A program made the translations under genes and the position numbers. A DNA stretch of 64,000 nt from an uncultured Ruminococcus sp. (lineage in GTDB: Bacteria > Bacillota > Clostridia > Lachnospirales > Lachnospiraceae): assembly GCA_904418845.1 (NCBI GenBank), contig CAJFQC010000001.1:62001-126000 (forward strand), read 5' to 3'. The first letter of the stretch is position 1. The number at the start of each line of letters is the position of its first letter. Of the stretch, positions 50,999-60,373 are shown in pieces. The notes beneath the pieces are model-generated. The model was not told the DNA's origin, searched no databases, and saw only the letters and a list, made by a program, of their open reading frames with translations.

Positions 50999-52642
50999 AT
51001 GACAGAGAACAAAGCACAGGAACAGCAGAAAGCATGGTGGAAAAATGCAGTTGTCTATCAGATATATCCCAAGAGTTTTCAGGATTCCGACGGGGACGGC
51101 GTAGGGGATATCAGGGGCATTATCAGCAGACTTGATTATCTGGAGGAGCTTGGCGTGGACGCGGTATGGATATCACCGGTGTACCGCTCCCCTCAGAATG
51201 ACAATGGTTATGATATCTCGGATTATCAGGATATTGATCCCATGTTCGGCACGCTGGCCGATATGGATGAACTGATTGCCGAGGCAAAGAAGCGGGGCAT
51301 CCGTATCATCATGGATCTGGTGCTGAATCACACGTCCGATGAGCACAGATGGTTCAAAGAGGCGAAAAAAGGAAAAGACAATCCCTATCACGACTACTAT
51401 GTGTGGCGCGACGGGGAGGAAGGGACATGCCCCAACGAGATGAAGGCTGTGTTCGGCGGACCGGCGTGGGACTGGGTGCCTGAGCTTAAGCAATACTATT
51501 TCCATCAGTTTGCCCCGGAGCAGCCGGATCTGAACTGGGAGAATCCGAAAGTGCGCCGGGAGATCTATGACATGATCCTCTGGTGGATGGACCGGGGAGT
51601 GGGCGGCTTCCGTCTTGATGTGATCGACCAGATCGCAAAAGAGCCGGATCGCGGGATTACGAATAACGGTTCGAGGCTTCATGAGTTCTTAAGGGAATTA
51701 AGCCGGGAGACCTTCCAGAAAGGGAATCTTATCACGGTCGGAGAAGCGTGGGGAGCCACCACGGAGATCGCGAAGAAATACAGCAGTCCCGACGGCAGCG
51801 AGTTCTCCATGGTGTTCCAGTTCGAACACATCATGTTAGATCAGCAGGAAGGGAAAGAAAAATGGGATCTCGCGCCTCTTCCTTTTGTAAAGTTAAAGAA
51901 GTGTCTTGCCAGATGGCAGGATGAACTGTTTGGGAAAGGGTGGAACAGTCTTTTCTGGAACAATCATGATCTGCCCCGTATCGTGTCCCGGTGGGGCGAC
52001 GACGGGGAGTACCGGGCAGAATCTGCCAAGATGCTGGCAGCGGTGCTCCACGGGATGCAGGGAACGCCCTATATCTATCAGGGCGAGGAGCTGGGAATGA
52101 CCAATGTGAAGTTTTCGGATATTTCTGCTTACAGAGATGTGGAGACGACGAATATGTATTATGAGCGCATAGAAGCAGGATATAAGGAAGATGACGTGAT
52201 GCGCTCCATCTACGCGAAGAGCCGCGACAATGCCCGCACACCTATGCAGTGGAATGGGGAGACAAACGCCGGATTTACAAAGGGCACGCCGTGGATCGGG
52301 GTCAATCCAAACTATACCAAGATCAATGCGGAAGATGAAAGAAAGGATACGGGCTCTGTGTATCAGTTTTACCGTAAGCTGATCCGTCTCCGGAAAGAGT
52401 ATCCGGTGTTTGTGGACGGGAAGTTTGAACTGCTCCTTCCCGAAGACGAGCATATTTTCGCGTACACCCGCACGGATGGAGAGACAGAGGCGCTGATATG
52501 CGCGAATTTTACAGGAAAGAACGTGAAATGTCCGATTATCGGGAAGTGGAAGGACGCCCAAGTACTGATCCATAATTATGAGAAAGAGGTGGAAGAAGAG
52601 CTGGAGCCTTATGAGGCGGTTATCCTTGTAGAGTGTCTGTGA
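50999..52642 (+). CDS. malL: Oligo-1,6-glucosidase/alpha-glucosidase (GH13)
   Basis: WWKNAVVYQIYPKSFQDSDGDGVGDIRGII, IIMDLVLNHTSDEHRWF, GGFRLDVIDQI, VGEAWGAT, FWNNHDLPRIVSRWG. Confidence 0.95.
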   Translation: MTENKAQEQQKAWWKNAVVYQIYPKSFQDSDGDGVGDIRGIISRLDYLEELGVDAVWISPVYRSPQNDNGYDISDYQDIDPMFGTLADMDELIAEAKKRGIRIIMDLVLNHTSDEHRWFKEAKKGKDNPYHDYYVWRDGEEGTCPNEMKAVFGGPAWDWVPELKQYYFHQFAPEQPDLNWENPKVRREIYDMILWWMDRGVGGFRLDVIDQIAKEPDRGITNNGSRLHEFLRELSRETFQKGNLITVGEAWGATTEIAKKYSSPDGSEFSMVFQFEHIMLDQQEGKEKWDLAPLPFVKLKKCLARWQDELFGKGWNSLFWNNHDLPRIVSRWGDDGEYRAESAKMLAAVLHGMQGTPYIYQGEELGMTNVKFSDISAYRDVETTNMYYERIEAGYKEDDVMRSIYAKSRDNARTPMQWNGETNAGFTKGTPWIGVNPNYTKINAEDERKDTGSVYQFYRKLIRLRKEYPVFVDGKFELLLPEDEHIFAYTRTDGETEALICANFTGKNVKCPIIGKWKDAQVLIHNYEKEVEEELEPYEAVILVECL

Positions 52643-52695
52643 AGTATGGTACAATGACTGCACACAGTGCAATCCAAAGCGGAGGAGAATGCCTT

Positions 52696-53643
52696 ATGAG
52701 AGACAACACATACAGCGGACAGGCAGCCCAGCGTGTGATCGATGAAGTGCAAAGAGCAGTGGTGGGGAAAAGAGATATCCTGACAAAGATCATGACCGCG
52801 ATCCTGGCGGGCGGGCATGTTCTGATCGAAGATATTCCCGGAACAGGAAAGACTACGATGGCTCTTGCGTTTTCTAAGGCTATGGGACTCAAGGTAAATC
52901 GTGTGCAGTTTACACCGGATGTACTCCCGGCAGATCTGACCGGGTTTACGATCTATCAGAAGGAGACCGGAAGATTTGTCTATCAGCCCGGCGCGGTTAT
53001 CTGTAATCTGCTCCTTGCCGATGAGATCAACCGAACTTCTCCGAAGACACAGTCCGCGCTTCTGGAAGTGATGGAGGAGCATCAGGTGACAGTGGATGGA
53101 ACGAGCCATAATACAGGGGAGCCGTTCATTGTCATAGCCACAGAGAATCCCACCGGATCGGCCGGAACTCAGCTTCTGCCTGAATCTCAGCTTGACCGTT
53201 TTATGATCTGTGTGAGCATGGGATATCCTACAGTGGAAGAAGAGATGGAAATCTTACACCGGGGCGGAAAATACGGGAGGACATACGAGGATACTATTCC
53301 TGTTTTGGAGGCGGATGAACTCCTAGCCATGAGGGCGGAAGTGTCCGGGGTTTTTGTGCACGAAAGGGTGTGCCGTTATATCGCGGAGCTGGCGAAGGCT
53401 ACAAGAGAGAATGAGTGGACAGAGCTTGGCATCAGCCCGAGAGGGACACTTGCCCTGACTGCCATGGCAAAGGCATGTGCGTGGATGAAAGGAAGAACAT
53501 ATGTGATCCCCGCGGATGTCCAGGAAGTGTTTCCCTGTGTTGCAGGACACAGGATACTTTTGAACATAAAAGCGAAAGTAGGGCATATCCGTGTGCAGGA
53601 GCTGATCCGGCAGGTGTTGGAGGAGGTGCAGGTCAAGAGTTAA
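52696..53643 (+). CDS. MoxR-family AAA+ ATPase
   Basis: VVGKRDILTKIMTAILAGGHVLIEDIPGTGKTTMALAFSKAMGL, LLADEINRTSPKTQSALLEVMEE, VIATENPTGSAGTQLLPESQLDRFM. Confidence 0.95.
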   Translation: MRDNTYSGQAAQRVIDEVQRAVVGKRDILTKIMTAILAGGHVLIEDIPGTGKTTMALAFSKAMGLKVNRVQFTPDVLPADLTGFTIYQKETGRFVYQPGAVICNLLLADEINRTSPKTQSALLEVMEEHQVTVDGTSHNTGEPFIVIATENPTGSAGTQLLPESQLDRFMICVSMGYPTVEEEMEILHRGGKYGRTYEDTIPVLEADELLAMRAEVSGVFVHERVCRYIAELAKATRENEWTELGISPRGTLALTAMAKACAWMKGRTYVIPADVQEVFPCVAGHRILLNIKAKVGHIRVQELIRQVLEEVQVKS

Positions 53644-53676
53644 AAACAATGCGCTGACCGGACGGGAGGAGAGAAG

Positions 53677-54732
53677 ATGGTACGCAGGCTGATCGGATAT
53701 CTTGTTATTGTGGCAGGGGCAGCATATTTGTATTTTATGTATAATGAGACTGTGATATCGGGGCTCCTTGTATTTCTTCTTTTGTATCTTCCGGTGTCAG
53801 CCGTATATCTGCTGGTTGTCAGAAAGAAACTTACGGCAGATCTTGAAAGAGTTCCCGCAATGGGAGAAAAGGAAAAACGGGTCCGGGCGGGACTGACTTT
53901 GAAAAACCGACTGCATTTTATGCCGATTCGCTGTGAGCTCTGTGTTTCGCTGCGGAATTCTTATGATAAAAGAGGAAAAAAGAGCCGGTTTACGGGAGTT
54001 GTGCCTGCGGCCGGGGAGGAAACGCTCTGGTGTGTTTTTGAAACCAGAGAATGCGGCCGTATCGAGGTGTGTTTAGAGCGGATGCGCATATATGATTTCC
54101 TGGGGATCTTCTATACAGAGCGCAGGGAAAACAAGACTGCGTCTGTCAGGATAATGCCGGGATTCGTGCCCATGCCGGTGGAGATCAGCAGAAGTACGAG
54201 AGAATTTCAGTCCGAGGCGGAGGAGTACGCGCAGGACAGGAGCGGGGACGACCCGTCTGAGCTCTATCAGGTGAGGGAGTACAGGGCACAGGATCTGTTA
54301 AAAGATATTCATTGGAAACTGAGCGCCAAAGAGGAGGCGCTCATGGTCAAAGAGAGGGGATTTCCCCTTGGGTGCGCCGTCCTTATCTGGTTTGATGTCA
54401 GAGAAGGGAAAGTCACAGGGAAAGGATTTTCGGCGATGATCGAGAAAGCGGCATCTCTGTCTGTCACGCTGGCGGCAGAAAAATGTGTTCACATGGCTGC
54501 CTGGTATGAGGAAGAGAGGGAGCAGGTCATAACATGCCGGGTGAGTGATGAAAAAAGTGCCTGTGATATGATCTGGAGGCTGGTGGAACTGAAACCGTGC
54601 AGAGATCTGAAAAAGAGAGAGGCATGCCGCAAAGACAGATTTCGGGGACAAGAGTTCTGCAGTATCGTTACTATAGACGGGGCGGGAAACATATGGAAGG
54701 ACGGAGAGACACCGGAGCTTCTCCGCCTGTAA
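53677..54732 (+). CDS. DUF58-type protein
   Basis: Two N-terminal TMs; DRSGDDPSELYQVREYRAQDLLKDIHWKLSAKEEALMVKERG. Confidence 0.88.
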   Translation: MVRRLIGYLVIVAGAAYLYFMYNETVISGLLVFLLLYLPVSAVYLLVVRKKLTADLERVPAMGEKEKRVRAGLTLKNRLHFMPIRCELCVSLRNSYDKRGKKSRFTGVVPAAGEETLWCVFETRECGRIEVCLERMRIYDFLGIFYTERRENKTASVRIMPGFVPMPVEISRSTREFQSEAEEYAQDRSGDDPSELYQVREYRAQDLLKDIHWKLSAKEEALMVKERGFPLGCAVLIWFDVREGKVTGKGFSAMIEKAASLSVTLAAEKCVHMAAWYEEEREQVITCRVSDEKSACDMIWRLVELKPCRDLKKREACRKDRFRGQEFCSIVTIDGAGNIWKDGETPELLRL

Positions 54733-54747
54733 AAAGGGGGATATCTG

Positions 54748-56892
54748 ATGTCAGGAAAGAAGAGCGGCATACGGATCTGCCGGGAAGAGGGCAGAAGGAA
54801 AAGACAGAGAGGAACGCATAGATGGGAAGTGCTCCTCTCTGCCTTTTTTACGGCGTTTCTTTCCTGTGCATGGTGGGCGGGGCTGCTCTCAGTGTTTCCG
54901 TTCAATCTGTCTCCCGCGCGGCTGTATGCCGGGATCATGATTCTTTCTCTGGCAGTTGCATTTATCCTGCACCGCATGAGAAACTGGGGCATAGCTCTGC
55001 TTTTTACTGTGGCAGGGGCTTATCTTTGGTTCTCACGCGAGGCGGTTATGGCGGCCTTCCCTGAAGGCGGGGGCGGAGAGGAAAAATTTGCCGGGACAGC
55101 GGCGGCAATCATGACTCTTCCGCTTCTATGGCTGTGGGTCCTTGTCCTTCGAAGAGGGAAGGGGAAGCTGGCGGCAGGACTTTTGATGGCAGCGCCGATG
55201 GTTGTGTCGGCATGTGCCGGCTATTTTCCCTCCGTGTCTGCCTCCTGGCTTCTCTTTTTTGCGGGCGGCATGTACTATGTCTTTTTAGCTTCGGGCCGGG
55301 CCGGGCGAACTTCTACAGGCTGTGCTCCAGGGGGCGGGAAAAATCTTCTTCGCGTCTTCATGCCGATTGTCATGGCAGGGTGCATATTTGCTATGATGAT
55401 GGGCTTGTCCGTCTTTATGGGAAAATATCTGGATAAGGGGCGGGAAGTGGAAGGCAGTTTCTATCAGTTAACAAGAGCATGGATACATTCCGATGTGATC
55501 GGAGGAGCACAGCGTCTTATCGACAAAGTGCAAAATGCCGGGGAAGACGAGGCGGGGAGTGGGGAGCCGCACGAAGCGCAGGACAGCGTCCAAGAGCAGG
55601 GTCAGACACAAACCGCAGACGAGACGGGTCGGGATACGTCTTCGGACAGCTCTGTTCTGCCGGATACAGAACCGGTAGGGGAGGCTTTCGGAGAAGCCGC
55701 GCTGGAGACAGGCAGTGCCATGCGCGACTTAAAGGCCGTCAGTTCCTTTATACCGGAGGAGGATCTGGCAAACAACATGGGGTATATTCTTCCGGAAAAG
55801 CCGACGGAGACCGTGTACTTCCCTCTGAGAAACGGAATCAGATATGTAGACGATTCATGGACAGAGAGGGAGGCGGACATCCCAGAGACGGAGACGTTCC
55901 TGTCAGCCTTCGAAAAAAGAGAGTACACGGATTATCCGTCTGACATGAAGCGGCTGGAAGAGCTTTGTGAGGGCTGGGATAAAACATCCTTACAGGCGGT
56001 GGCAGAGCAGATCAATGAGACGCTCGCTTCAATGGCGGTCTATGACACGAATCCCGGGCCGACGCCAGGGGATCAGAATTTTCCGGAGTATTTTCTTTTT
56101 GAAAACAAAAGGGGGTTCTGCGTCCACTTCGCCACTACGGCAACACTCCTTTATCGGATGTGCGGATATCCGGCGAGATACGCCGAAGGATATGCCATCC
56201 CGCCCTCTGCGTTCAGGCGCACAGAAAACGGATATTATGATGCGGAGATCGACGGGAGTATGGGACATGCATGGAGCCAGGTCTTTGATGAAGAAAAGGG
56301 GGAGTGGCTGGATATGGAACACACTCCCTCTGCCTCCGGTGTTGTTCCAAAGAGCAATGGCGGGCTGTCAGGCGGCACGAGGGGAGGGGAGGACAGGAGT
56401 GCCGGCGCCGCAAAAAAGACGGCCGCGGCCGGTGTATTCCTCTGCGGCAGCGTTTTGCTGCTTGCGGGGGTTACAGTGCTCCAGGCCTCCATGAGGAGGA
56501 AAAGACTGTTGAAAAAGCTGGGATACCGCGCAGACGGATCGGGCGCTCTTGTCATGTATGACATCATCCTTCGGACTGCTCATCTCGACAAAGGTATTCT
56601 TACGGGAAAGAAGAACAAGGACAGATTGTCAGAAGGTATATTGGAAAAGTTAAAGTACAGCTATCCGGGGATAAAAACAGAAGAGTGGGACAGTCTTTAT
56701 ATGCTGGTAATGCGTGGGATGTTCGGCCGCCCGTCGGACACAGAGGAGGATAGAAGGCGATGGGAGAGAGCCTGCCGGTTCTTTTGGACATTTACAGAGA
56801 CGGCAAAAGAAAGCATGGGCAGAGGAAAAAGGTTTCTGTACCGCTATGTGTATTGTCTGGAACCTCTCATTGACAAGAAAAGAAAAATGTAA
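54748..56892 (+). CDS. Transglutaminase-like membrane protein
   Basis: N-terminal TM cluster; YFLFENKRGFCVHFATTATLLYRMCGYPARYAEGYAI ... MGHAWSQVFDEEKGEWLDMEHTPS (Cys-His-Asp triad order). Confidence 0.9.
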   Translation: MSGKKSGIRICREEGRRKRQRGTHRWEVLLSAFFTAFLSCAWWAGLLSVFPFNLSPARLYAGIMILSLAVAFILHRMRNWGIALLFTVAGAYLWFSREAVMAAFPEGGGGEEKFAGTAAAIMTLPLLWLWVLVLRRGKGKLAAGLLMAAPMVVSACAGYFPSVSASWLLFFAGGMYYVFLASGRAGRTSTGCAPGGGKNLLRVFMPIVMAGCIFAMMMGLSVFMGKYLDKGREVEGSFYQLTRAWIHSDVIGGAQRLIDKVQNAGEDEAGSGEPHEAQDSVQEQGQTQTADETGRDTSSDSSVLPDTEPVGEAFGEAALETGSAMRDLKAVSSFIPEEDLANNMGYILPEKPTETVYFPLRNGIRYVDDSWTEREADIPETETFLSAFEKREYTDYPSDMKRLEELCEGWDKTSLQAVAEQINETLASMAVYDTNPGPTPGDQNFPEYFLFENKRGFCVHFATTATLLYRMCGYPARYAEGYAIPPSAFRRTENGYYDAEIDGSMGHAWSQVFDEEKGEWLDMEHTPSASGVVPKSNGGLSGGTRGGEDRSAGAAKKTAAAGVFLCGSVLLLAGVTVLQASMRRKRLLKKLGYRADGSGALVMYDIILRTAHLDKGILTGKKNKDRLSEGILEKLKYSYPGIKTEEWDSLYMLVMRGMFGRPSDTEEDRRRWERACRFFWTFTETAKESMGRGKRFLYRYVYCLEPLIDKKRKM

Positions 56893-56946
56893 AACGAGTA
56901 AATGTATGCGTGTATACAATGCTGCATAAAATCTTTTAATCCACCG

Positions 56947-56976
56947 TTGCAAGATACTGTCGAACGATGATATAAT
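56947..56976 (+). promoter_or_regulatory. Promoter upstream of the 57-62 kb three-gene module (TTGCAA-18-TATAAT)
   Basis: TTGCAA 56947-56952, TATAAT 56971-56976. Confidence 0.55.
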
Positions 56977-57055
56977 AACTACGTATAACGCAATTCAGGC
57001 CGCAGATGCGGTCTGTTCTGTGCTGCCCGCCGGGCGGGAGAACAATTATGAGTAG

Positions 57056-60000
57056 GTGACAGTTTTGAAAAATAAGATCAAACGTTTTGCCAAAGGAGAT
57101 TTTCACATTCCTCAGCCGGAGATCATTTTTCCGGAGACGCGGATCATCATGCGCGTGGGAGAGGGAGAAAAATATAGAGGAAGCTTTTCGCTTAAAAATC
57201 AGGGGGAGGGGACCATACGCGGTCTTGTCTATCCCTCTTCTTATCGTATCCATTGTGACGAGCAGGGCTTTGACGGCAATCCGGTGAATATCTATTATAC
57301 ATATGACGGAAGCGGCCTGCTTCCGGGACATGTAGAACACGGAAAGTTTACGATCGTCTGCAACGGCGGTGAGTATGACGTGGCGTTCACAGCAGTTATC
57401 GAGAAACCGTATGTAATGACGAGCTACGGGAAGATCCAGAGTCTTGACGACTTCAAAAAGCTTTCCTTCCGCGACGCTGCCGAGGCGGTGAAATTGTTTC
57501 GGTCCAGAGAGTTCTATGAGATTTTAAAATATGAGGACAGAAGAATACAGGCGCTCTATGACAATATGCGCCGGTGGGAGTTAGACCAGCAGGCGCTTGA
57601 GGAGTTCCTCGTGGGCTGCAAGCAGAAAGAAAAGATTTTCCTGACATTAGAGGAGGAGAGCCGGGCGTTCATCTCTCTTGAGGAAGCCCGCAAGGAGACC
57701 TTTACGATCAAGAAAAACACATGGGGATATCTGGAGATGGATGTGCGCACGGAAGGGGATTTTCTTACCGTGGAACATACCAGGGTAACTACGGAAGAAT
57801 TTATTGGCAATTCCTATCGGCTGGAATATTTCCTTAATGTGAATAAGCTTCACGCGGGAAGCAACTTCGGCCGTGTCATCGTGGAGTCGCCTTATGAGAC
57901 GCTAAGCTATGAGGTTGTGGTCGAGAAGGATATCAAAAGAGACGAGGACAGGCGCGCCAATGACAGAGAGTTCGCAGGGATACTACGCAACTATCTGAAA
58001 TATGAAGGCGGCAGGATGGAGCTTGCTGACTGGGTGGAAGAGGCGGTACGCAGAATTAATCATCTAAGAGACATGGATCCGTCCAATGAGTTTTATCTTT
58101 TGTTCCATGCGCATATCTGTCTGATCGGAAAGCGTATGGAGGAGGCAAAGTGGCTTCTTGAATCGTACAATTATAATCGGTTTGCAATAGGTAAGGATGT
58201 GGAGCTCAGTTCTTATTATCTCTATCTGACAACGATGTTGTCCAGCGATACCATCGGTCAGCGAAAGGTTGCAGAAGAATTGTCAAAGATGTTCATGAAG
58301 CATCCGGACAGCTGGAAAGTACTCTGTATGCTTGTGGAGGTAGATTCTGAGTATAAGATATACAGTGAGAGGCTGCGTGTACTGGAAAAGCAGTTCTATG
58401 AGGAAAAGTCCCATAGTATCTGGTTTTATTTTCAGGCTTTCAGGTGTTTCCGGGACAAGAGTTCTTCCCTGAAGAAACTGGGCGTGTTTGAAGTCCGTGT
58501 CCTGCTTTTTGCGGTAAAGCATAAGCTTATGACAAGGGAACTTGCCCTTTACACGGCGAACCTGGCAAGCCAGATCAAAACATATGACAGACATCTTTAT
58601 GACGTCCTTGCCCTTTCTTATAAAATGTATAATGAGTCCATGATACTTACATCAATCTGTACACTCCTGATCAAAGGAAACTGTGTGGAAAACAGCTATT
58701 TCAGATGGTATGAAAAAGCGGTGGAGTCAGAACTTAAGATCGCCCAGCTCTACGAATATTATATGGCTGCGCTCAGGCCCGAACAGTTCCATAAGGCACT
58801 GCCAAGGTCAGTATACCTGTATTTTATGCACGGGAATTCGCTTGACTACCGTAAATGCGCATTCCTGTATTCGAATCTGATCACCTATGAAGATGAGTCC
58901 AGCGAGATCTATGCACATTACAGAGACGAGATGGAGGCGTTTGCGTGGAACCAGCTGGACAGGAGAAATGTGGACGAGCAGCTCCGTATTGTGTATAAAC
59001 GTTTCGTGACAGAGAGCGCAATGAATCCGGACCGAGTAAAAGCGCTGTATGATGTGTGCCATGCGTACTGGATTACGACAAAGGTTCCGAATATGAAGTT
59101 TATCCATGTGATCGCAGAGGACGGGACGATCACTCAGAAGGCTGCCTGCATGGAAGGCGGAGCGCGCGTATTTCTGTACGCCAAGACAGACCGGCTTGTG
59201 TGGGAGGCGCGTGACGGACGCCATTATACAGATTCCATCCCCTATGAGAGTAAACGGCTTTTCTACGAGCTGCGCTACATGGATATGTGCAGAAAATATA
59301 TCAACGGCCTGCGCCGCAGCCGCGAAGAGGAAGCAGCGGAAGAGCTGACTCTGGAGAAGGTGCGAAAAAGAGGGCTGGAGAATTACACGGAAGAAGAGAT
59401 GCTTGGGCTGTGCAGCAAGACGATCCGGGAGAACAATTATGAGAATGATGATTTCCTGACATATGTTTGTTTTGAACTGTTCAAAAATCAGCAGTATGAC
59501 AAGGTTATTCTGACATACCTTGCGAACTATTACTGTGGGGCGACCCCGGATATGAAATATCTCTGGAGAGAGGCAAGAGATTACGAGGTACACACCCATA
59601 AACTGGCGGAGAGAATCCTCACCCAGATGCTTTTCTCGGAAGAATTGTTCCAGGAGGCGCAGATCTTCGAGCAGTATTATGCGGAAGGCGCGTATTTCCG
59701 TCTCCAACAGGCATACCTTGCCTATGTGTCAAGAGAGTATGTGGTGGAGGAAAGAAGGATCGCGCGCAGCGTCATCGACATCATCTGCCGGGAGTATGAA
59801 AAAGATGAGGAGACTATTGACATCTGTAAGATCGCGGTGCTGAAATATTATTCAGACAGAGAGTACAACGCTCAGACCCGCAGGACGCTGAAAAAATTTC
59901 TTCAGGAGCTGTGCGGCAGACAGATCTATTTTCCGTTCTTCCTCTCGTATGAGAAAGAGTGGCTTGTTGAGCTTCAGCTATGGGATAAGACGCTGATCGA

Positions 60001-60358
60001 GTACAAAGGGCAGAAGGGCAGCAGGGTCATGCTCTATTACCAGCTTCAAAAGGGCGGACAGGAACTGGCAGACTATTCGACGGAGGTGCTGACGCCGATG
60101 TACGAGAATATTTATGTGAAGAAATTCGTGCTTTTTACGAATGAAAAACTGAAGTATTATTTTAAAGAAACGATCGACGGCAACTCTTACCGCAGTGATA
60201 AAGAGACATGTGTGAGAGAACCGAAATCAGACGAACAGGGCAGATATGGACGGCTTAACGACATCTTAAAAGAGAGCAGCGGGAAAAAACGCAGAAAGAA
60301 GATGCAGGAGTATGCGCTGGAGGATACAGTGGCAGCCCATATGTTCACGCAGGAATAA
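57056..60358 (+). CDS. Large (about 1100 aa) DUF5717-like protein
   Basis: Uninterrupted ORF; N-terminal Ig-like beta regions (GEGEKYRGSFSLKNQGEGTIRGLVYPSSYRIHCDEQGFDG; second at TFTIKKNTWGYLEMDV), then long helical repeat-like region. GTG 57056 or TTG 57065 start. Family name from memory. Confidence 0.75.
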   Translation: MTVLKNKIKRFAKGDFHIPQPEIIFPETRIIMRVGEGEKYRGSFSLKNQGEGTIRGLVYPSSYRIHCDEQGFDGNPVNIYYTYDGSGLLPGHVEHGKFTIVCNGGEYDVAFTAVIEKPYVMTSYGKIQSLDDFKKLSFRDAAEAVKLFRSREFYEILKYEDRRIQALYDNMRRWELDQQALEEFLVGCKQKEKIFLTLEEESRAFISLEEARKETFTIKKNTWGYLEMDVRTEGDFLTVEHTRVTTEEFIGNSYRLEYFLNVNKLHAGSNFGRVIVESPYETLSYEVVVEKDIKRDEDRRANDREFAGILRNYLKYEGGRMELADWVEEAVRRINHLRDMDPSNEFYLLFHAHICLIGKRMEEAKWLLESYNYNRFAIGKDVELSSYYLYLTTMLSSDTIGQRKVAEELSKMFMKHPDSWKVLCMLVEVDSEYKIYSERLRVLEKQFYEEKSHSIWFYFQAFRCFRDKSSSLKKLGVFEVRVLLFAVKHKLMTRELALYTANLASQIKTYDRHLYDVLALSYKMYNESMILTSICTLLIKGNCVENSYFRWYEKAVESELKIAQLYEYYMAALRPEQFHKALPRSVYLYFMHGNSLDYRKCAFLYSNLITYEDESSEIYAHYRDEMEAFAWNQLDRRNVDEQLRIVYKRFVTESAMNPDRVKALYDVCHAYWITTKVPNMKFIHVIAEDGTITQKAACMEGGARVFLYAKTDRLVWEARDGRHYTDSIPYESKRLFYELRYMDMCRKYINGLRRSREEEAAEELTLEKVRKRGLENYTEEEMLGLCSKTIRENNYENDDFLTYVCFELFKNQQYDKVILTYLANYYCGATPDMKYLWREARDYEVHTHKLAERILTQMLFSEELFQEAQIFEQYYAEGAYFRLQQAYLAYVSREYVVEERRIARSVIDIICREYEKDEETIDICKIAVLKYYSDREYNAQTRRTLKKFLQELCGRQIYFPFFLSYEKEWLVELQLWDKTLIEYKGQKGSRVMLYYQLQKGGQELADYSTEVLTPMYENIYVKKFVLFTNEKLKYYFKETIDGNSYRSDKETCVREPKSDEQGRYGRLNDILKESSGKKRRKKMQEYALEDTVAAHMFTQE

Positions 60359-60373
60359 GGAGGGTGTCTTTCC

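Noticed and set aside
58808-59707. 299-aa minus-strand ORF
   Set aside because: Antisense of the large DUF5717-like gene; Cys/His/Ile-rich shadow composition.
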